A stretch of 43,961 bases of DNA. Source: Gordonia otitidis NBRC 100426. GTDB taxonomy: Bacteria; Actinomycetota; Actinomycetes; Mycobacteriales; Mycobacteriaceae. This document shows, in pieces, positions 41,722-43,961 of this stretch (position 1 is its first letter; every line of letters starts with the position of its first letter). The notes below the pieces were generated by a model. The model was not told where the DNA came from and did no database searches. It was given only the letters and a program-made list of their open reading frames with translations. The stretch covers positions 1 to 43,961 of the forward strand of contig NZ_BAFB01000204.1 in assembly GCF_000248075.1 (NCBI RefSeq). Direction: 5' to 3'. The translations under genes were made by a program, and so were the position numbers.

Positions 41722-42735
41722 ATGTCACGCTCCACCGTCACACGCTCCACCTCGTCCACAGTCGCCACAGACGACGCCACCCCCGCTCGTCCGGCGATGA
41801 CCGAACAAGATCTCGACGCACAGTCACCTGCGGCAGATCTGGTCCGTGTTTACCTCAACGGCATCGGCCGTACCGCTCTCCTCAACGCCGAGCAGGAAGT
41901 CGAACTCGCCAAGCAGATCGAAGCCGGTCTCTACGCCAAGCATGTGCTGGAGAACCGCAAGCGACTGACCGCCGCGAAGAAGCGTGATCTGGCCATCGTC
42001 GTCCGTGAGGGCGAGATCGCTCGTGCCCATCTCCTCGAGGCCAACCTGCGGCTCGTGGTGTCGCTTGCCAAGCGCTACACCGGCCGCGGAATGCCGTTGC
42101 TCGACCTCATCCAGGAGGGCAACCTCGGACTGATCCGCGCGATGGAGAAGTTCGACTACGCAAAGGGCTTCAAGTTCTCGACATATGCGACCTGGTGGAT
42201 TCGTCAGGCCATCACCCGCGGAATGGCGGACCAGAGCCGCACCATCCGTCTCCCCGTCCACCTCGTCGAGCAGGTCAACAAGCTGGCACGCATCAAGCGT
42301 GAGCTGCATCAGCAACTCGGGCGTGAGGCAACCGACGACGAACTGGCCAACGAATCGGGCATCCCCGCGGAGAAGATCGCGGACCTGCTCGATCACAGCC
42401 GCGACCCGGTGAGCCTCGACATGCCGGTCGGTAGCGACGAGGAGGCTCCGCTCGGAGACTTCATCGAGGATGCCGAAGCCACGTCGGCGGAGAGTGCTGT
42501 CATCGCGGGTCTGCTGCACTCGGATGTGCGTGCCGTGCTCGCGACGCTCGACGAGCGTGAGCAGCAGGTCATCCGGATGCGCTACGGACTCGACGACGGA
42601 CAGCCACGCACCCTCGACCAGATCGGCCGCATGTTCGGACTGTCGCGGGAACGCGTCCGTCAGATCGAACGCGAGGTGATGGGCAAGCTTCGCCAGGGCG
42701 AGCGTGCCGAGCGCCTGCGCGCCTACGCGAGCTGA
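41722..42735 (+). CDS. sigB: stress-response sigma factor SigB
   Basis: The 337-aa sigma-70 factor is close to SigA in regions 1.2-4 but lacks the Lys-rich and acidic N-terminal extension. Region 2 reads [20 protein letters not shown], and region 4 ends [21 protein letters not shown]. It is the group-2 (SigA-like, non-essential) sigma factor for stress and stationary phase. AGGAGG lies 6 nt before the ATG at 41722; the frame upstream to 41677 covers the stress promoter and is not used. It converges on the acyl-CoA synthetase gene, 10 bp apart, without a visible terminator. Confidence 0.95.
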   Translation: MSRSTVTRSTSSTVATDDATPARPAMTEQDLDAQSPAADLVRVYLNGIGRTALLNAEQEVELAKQIEAGLYAKHVLENRKRLTAAKKRDLAIVVREGEIARAHLLEANLRLVVSLAKRYTGRGMPLLDLIQEGNLGLIRAMEKFDYAKGFKFSTYATWWIRQAITRGMADQSRTIRLPVHLVEQVNKLARIKRELHQQLGREATDDELANESGIPAEKIADLLDHSRDPVSLDMPVGSDEEAPLGDFIEDAEATSAESAVIAGLLHSDVRAVLATLDEREQQVIRMRYGLDDGQPRTLDQIGRMFGLSRERVRQIEREVMGKLRQGERAERLRAYAS

Positions 42736-42745
42736 CCTCGCACTC

Positions 42746-43961
42746 CTAACTCAGACGTCTCGGTCCGGTGTCCGCCATGGTGGGCACCGGACCGATTCGT
42801 ATCCGGGCATTGAGAACCGCGGCACCCTCAGGCGAACACAGCACCGGATCCACGACGATCTCGCGGATCTCCGGGATGTCGTCGGCCATCGTCGAGATCC
42901 GGATCAGCAGGTCGACGAGTGCTCCCCTGTCGACGGGTGATTCGCCGCGGTAACCGTAAAGCAGCGGCGCCGACCGCGGCTCGTCGATGAGTTCGTCCGC
43001 GTCGAGCGCGGTGATGGGGATCGCGCGATACCCGTCGTCGCCCAGTAGCTCGAAGGTTCGTCCCGACAGTCCGAACGAGATCAGCGGCCCGAACGACGGA
43101 TCGTCGCGCATCCGCACCATCGTGCCGACCCCCTTGGGCGCCATCTTCTGCACGTGCAACATGTCGTCGCCGGTCAACTCGGCCAACTCCGCGAAAGCGG
43201 TGACCACGGCCGTGGCGTCCGGCAGATCAAGCCGGGCCCCCTCGCGGTCCAGTCTTCCGCGCCAGGCCGGCGACGTGGCCTTCACCGCAACGGGGAAGCC
43301 CAGTTCCCGCGCCGCCGCCGATGCCTCGTGCATTGTCGAGACCTCGCGAAACGGCACCACCGTCACGCCGTACCAGGCCAACAGCCGCGCGGAATCCAGA
43401 TCGCCGAGGATCACCTCCGAGTCGGAGTCGTCGTCGGAGTCGGGAAGTTCGCTCATCGCCTCGCGCACCCACATCCGTGCCGCCTCGGGGTCGATGCCGT
43501 CGGGTCGCTCGACCTCGGACTCCGGTCGTGCGCACCACCGCGCGTACTGCCACGCCCGCGCGAGTGATGCCGCCGCTCGTTCCGGCGACGAGTACGACGG
43601 GATCGAGCCGCGTTCGGGCAACCCCGAAGGACCGGGCTTCATCAACCCGGGCGGAATACCCTCGACCGCGAGGAAGGTGGTAACGATCGGTTTGGGGGCG
43701 TCGGCATCCGGTGTGTTCGCGCCTGCCATCAGTGCGCGCGCGTGCCAATCGAGGTCGACGGCGACCGGCGGCACGAACACGACGATCACGCTGTCGACCG
43801 CCGGGTCAGCCATCGCCTGCGCGACGGCGGTCTCGAACTCGTCTTCGGAAGCGCCCGCACCGAGATCGATCGTCGACTCGACCTCGAGGCCGCCGGACCG
43901 CGCGGTGTCGGCGGCGAGGCTGCCGAGTACCGAGGAGTTGCCGATGATGCGGGTCCGTGGG
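42746..43961 (-). CDS. NDP-forming acyl-CoA synthetase, C-terminal part (runs off window)
   Basis: The open frame continues through the right edge without a start, so at least 404 residues of a larger protein are present. The visible part begins in the CoA-binding/ligase-CoA region (TRIIGNSSVLGSLAADTA, VDSVIVVFVPPVAVD) and passes through ARAWQYARW. It ends with an ATP-grasp domain (LAWYGVTVVPFREV, LGFPVAVKATSPAWRG, MLHVQKMAPKGVGTMVRM, EIREIVVDPVLC). Such enzymes interconvert acyl-CoA and acid with ATP or ADP. In many actinobacteria the missing N-terminus includes a GNAT domain that acetylates proteins, which cannot be checked here. Confidence 0.85.
   Translation of the reverse strand, partial: PRTRIIGNSSVLGSLAADTARSGGLEVESTIDLGAGASEDEFETAVAQAMADPAVDSVIVVFVPPVAVDLDWHARALMAGANTPDADAPKPIVTTFLAVEGIPPGLMKPGPSGLPERGSIPSYSSPERAAASLARAWQYARWCARPESEVERPDGIDPEAARMWVREAMSELPDSDDDSDSEVILGDLDSARLLAWYGVTVVPFREVSTMHEASAAARELGFPVAVKATSPAWRGRLDREGARLDLPDATAVVTAFAELAELTGDDMLHVQKMAPKGVGTMVRMRDDPSFGPLISFGLSGRTFELLGDDGYRAIPITALDADELIDEPRSAPLLYGYRGESPVDRGALVDLLIRISTMADDIPEIREIVVDPVLCSPEGAAVLNARIRIGPVPTMADTGPRRLS

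Overview
The window is high-GC actinobacterial DNA, almost certainly from a mycolic-acid-containing member of the Mycobacteriales. Gordonia or a close relative is my best guess; the genus is inferred, not proven. The grounds are gene content and order: zapE-ribD-(secreted hydrolase)-aftC-msrB, then hemE-hemY-hemQ, a DUF3000 gene, an RNase D-like gene, dxs, a TRAM methyltransferase, a permease, ceoB-ceoC, dut, a DUF4193 gene, cei, suhB, ppgK, sigA, yihY, DUF3039 and DUF3099 genes, and sigB. This is the order I know from the M. tuberculosis Rv2670c-Rv2710 neighbourhood, with a few lineage-specific genes added (HAD hydrolase, DUF952, helicase). An antigen 85-like esterase and AftC also point to a mycolyl-arabinogalactan envelope.

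Layout. Positions 1-3.9 kb are accessory. They hold a frameshifted gene remnant, a lipoprotein, a standalone TIR-domain protein (a candidate NADase and anti-phage effector) and a decayed IS1249-like element of 1290 bp whose 25-bp terminal repeats are still recognisable. A tRNA-Val(CAC) gene on the minus strand borders this region, with its 3' end facing it. Next comes a tRNA-Gly/Cys/Val operon (4.2-4.5 kb) with a promoter and an intrinsic terminator. From 4.6 to 8.5 kb lie a Gfo/Idh/MocA oxidoreductase, a TPP riboswitch fused directly to an SDR gene, a tiny Cys-rich metallothionein-like protein, a GNAT acetyltransferase, a 14-bp tandem repeat and an antigen 85-like secreted esterase.

The remaining 35 kb is conserved core. 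It covers envelope synthesis (aftC, cei), coproporphyrin-dependent heme synthesis (hemE-hemY-hemQ on one strand), isoprenoid entry (dxs), potassium transport (a KimA-like permease divergent from two RCK proteins, ceoB and ceoC), nucleotide hygiene (dut), glucose phosphorylation with polyphosphate (ppgK), the principal sigma factor sigA and the stress sigma factor sigB. The last gene is the C-terminal part of an NDP-forming acyl-CoA synthetase that runs off the right edge.

Regulation visible in the sequence: at least ten genes have a -10-like hexamer ending exactly 6-7 nt before the start codon, which implies leaderless mRNAs. There is a perfect CRP-type palindrome between the DUF4193 gene and cei, a GGAACT-N16-CGTT stress promoter before sigB, a TPP aptamer that contains the Shine-Dalgarno sequence of its SDR gene, and strong hairpin terminators after the tRNA operon, ppgK, sigA and other genes. 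The points most worth following up are the TPP-controlled SDR, the TIR protein beside the broken IS, the secreted hydrolase that has lost both its catalytic Ser and His, the KimA-like/RCK potassium locus and the CRP site.
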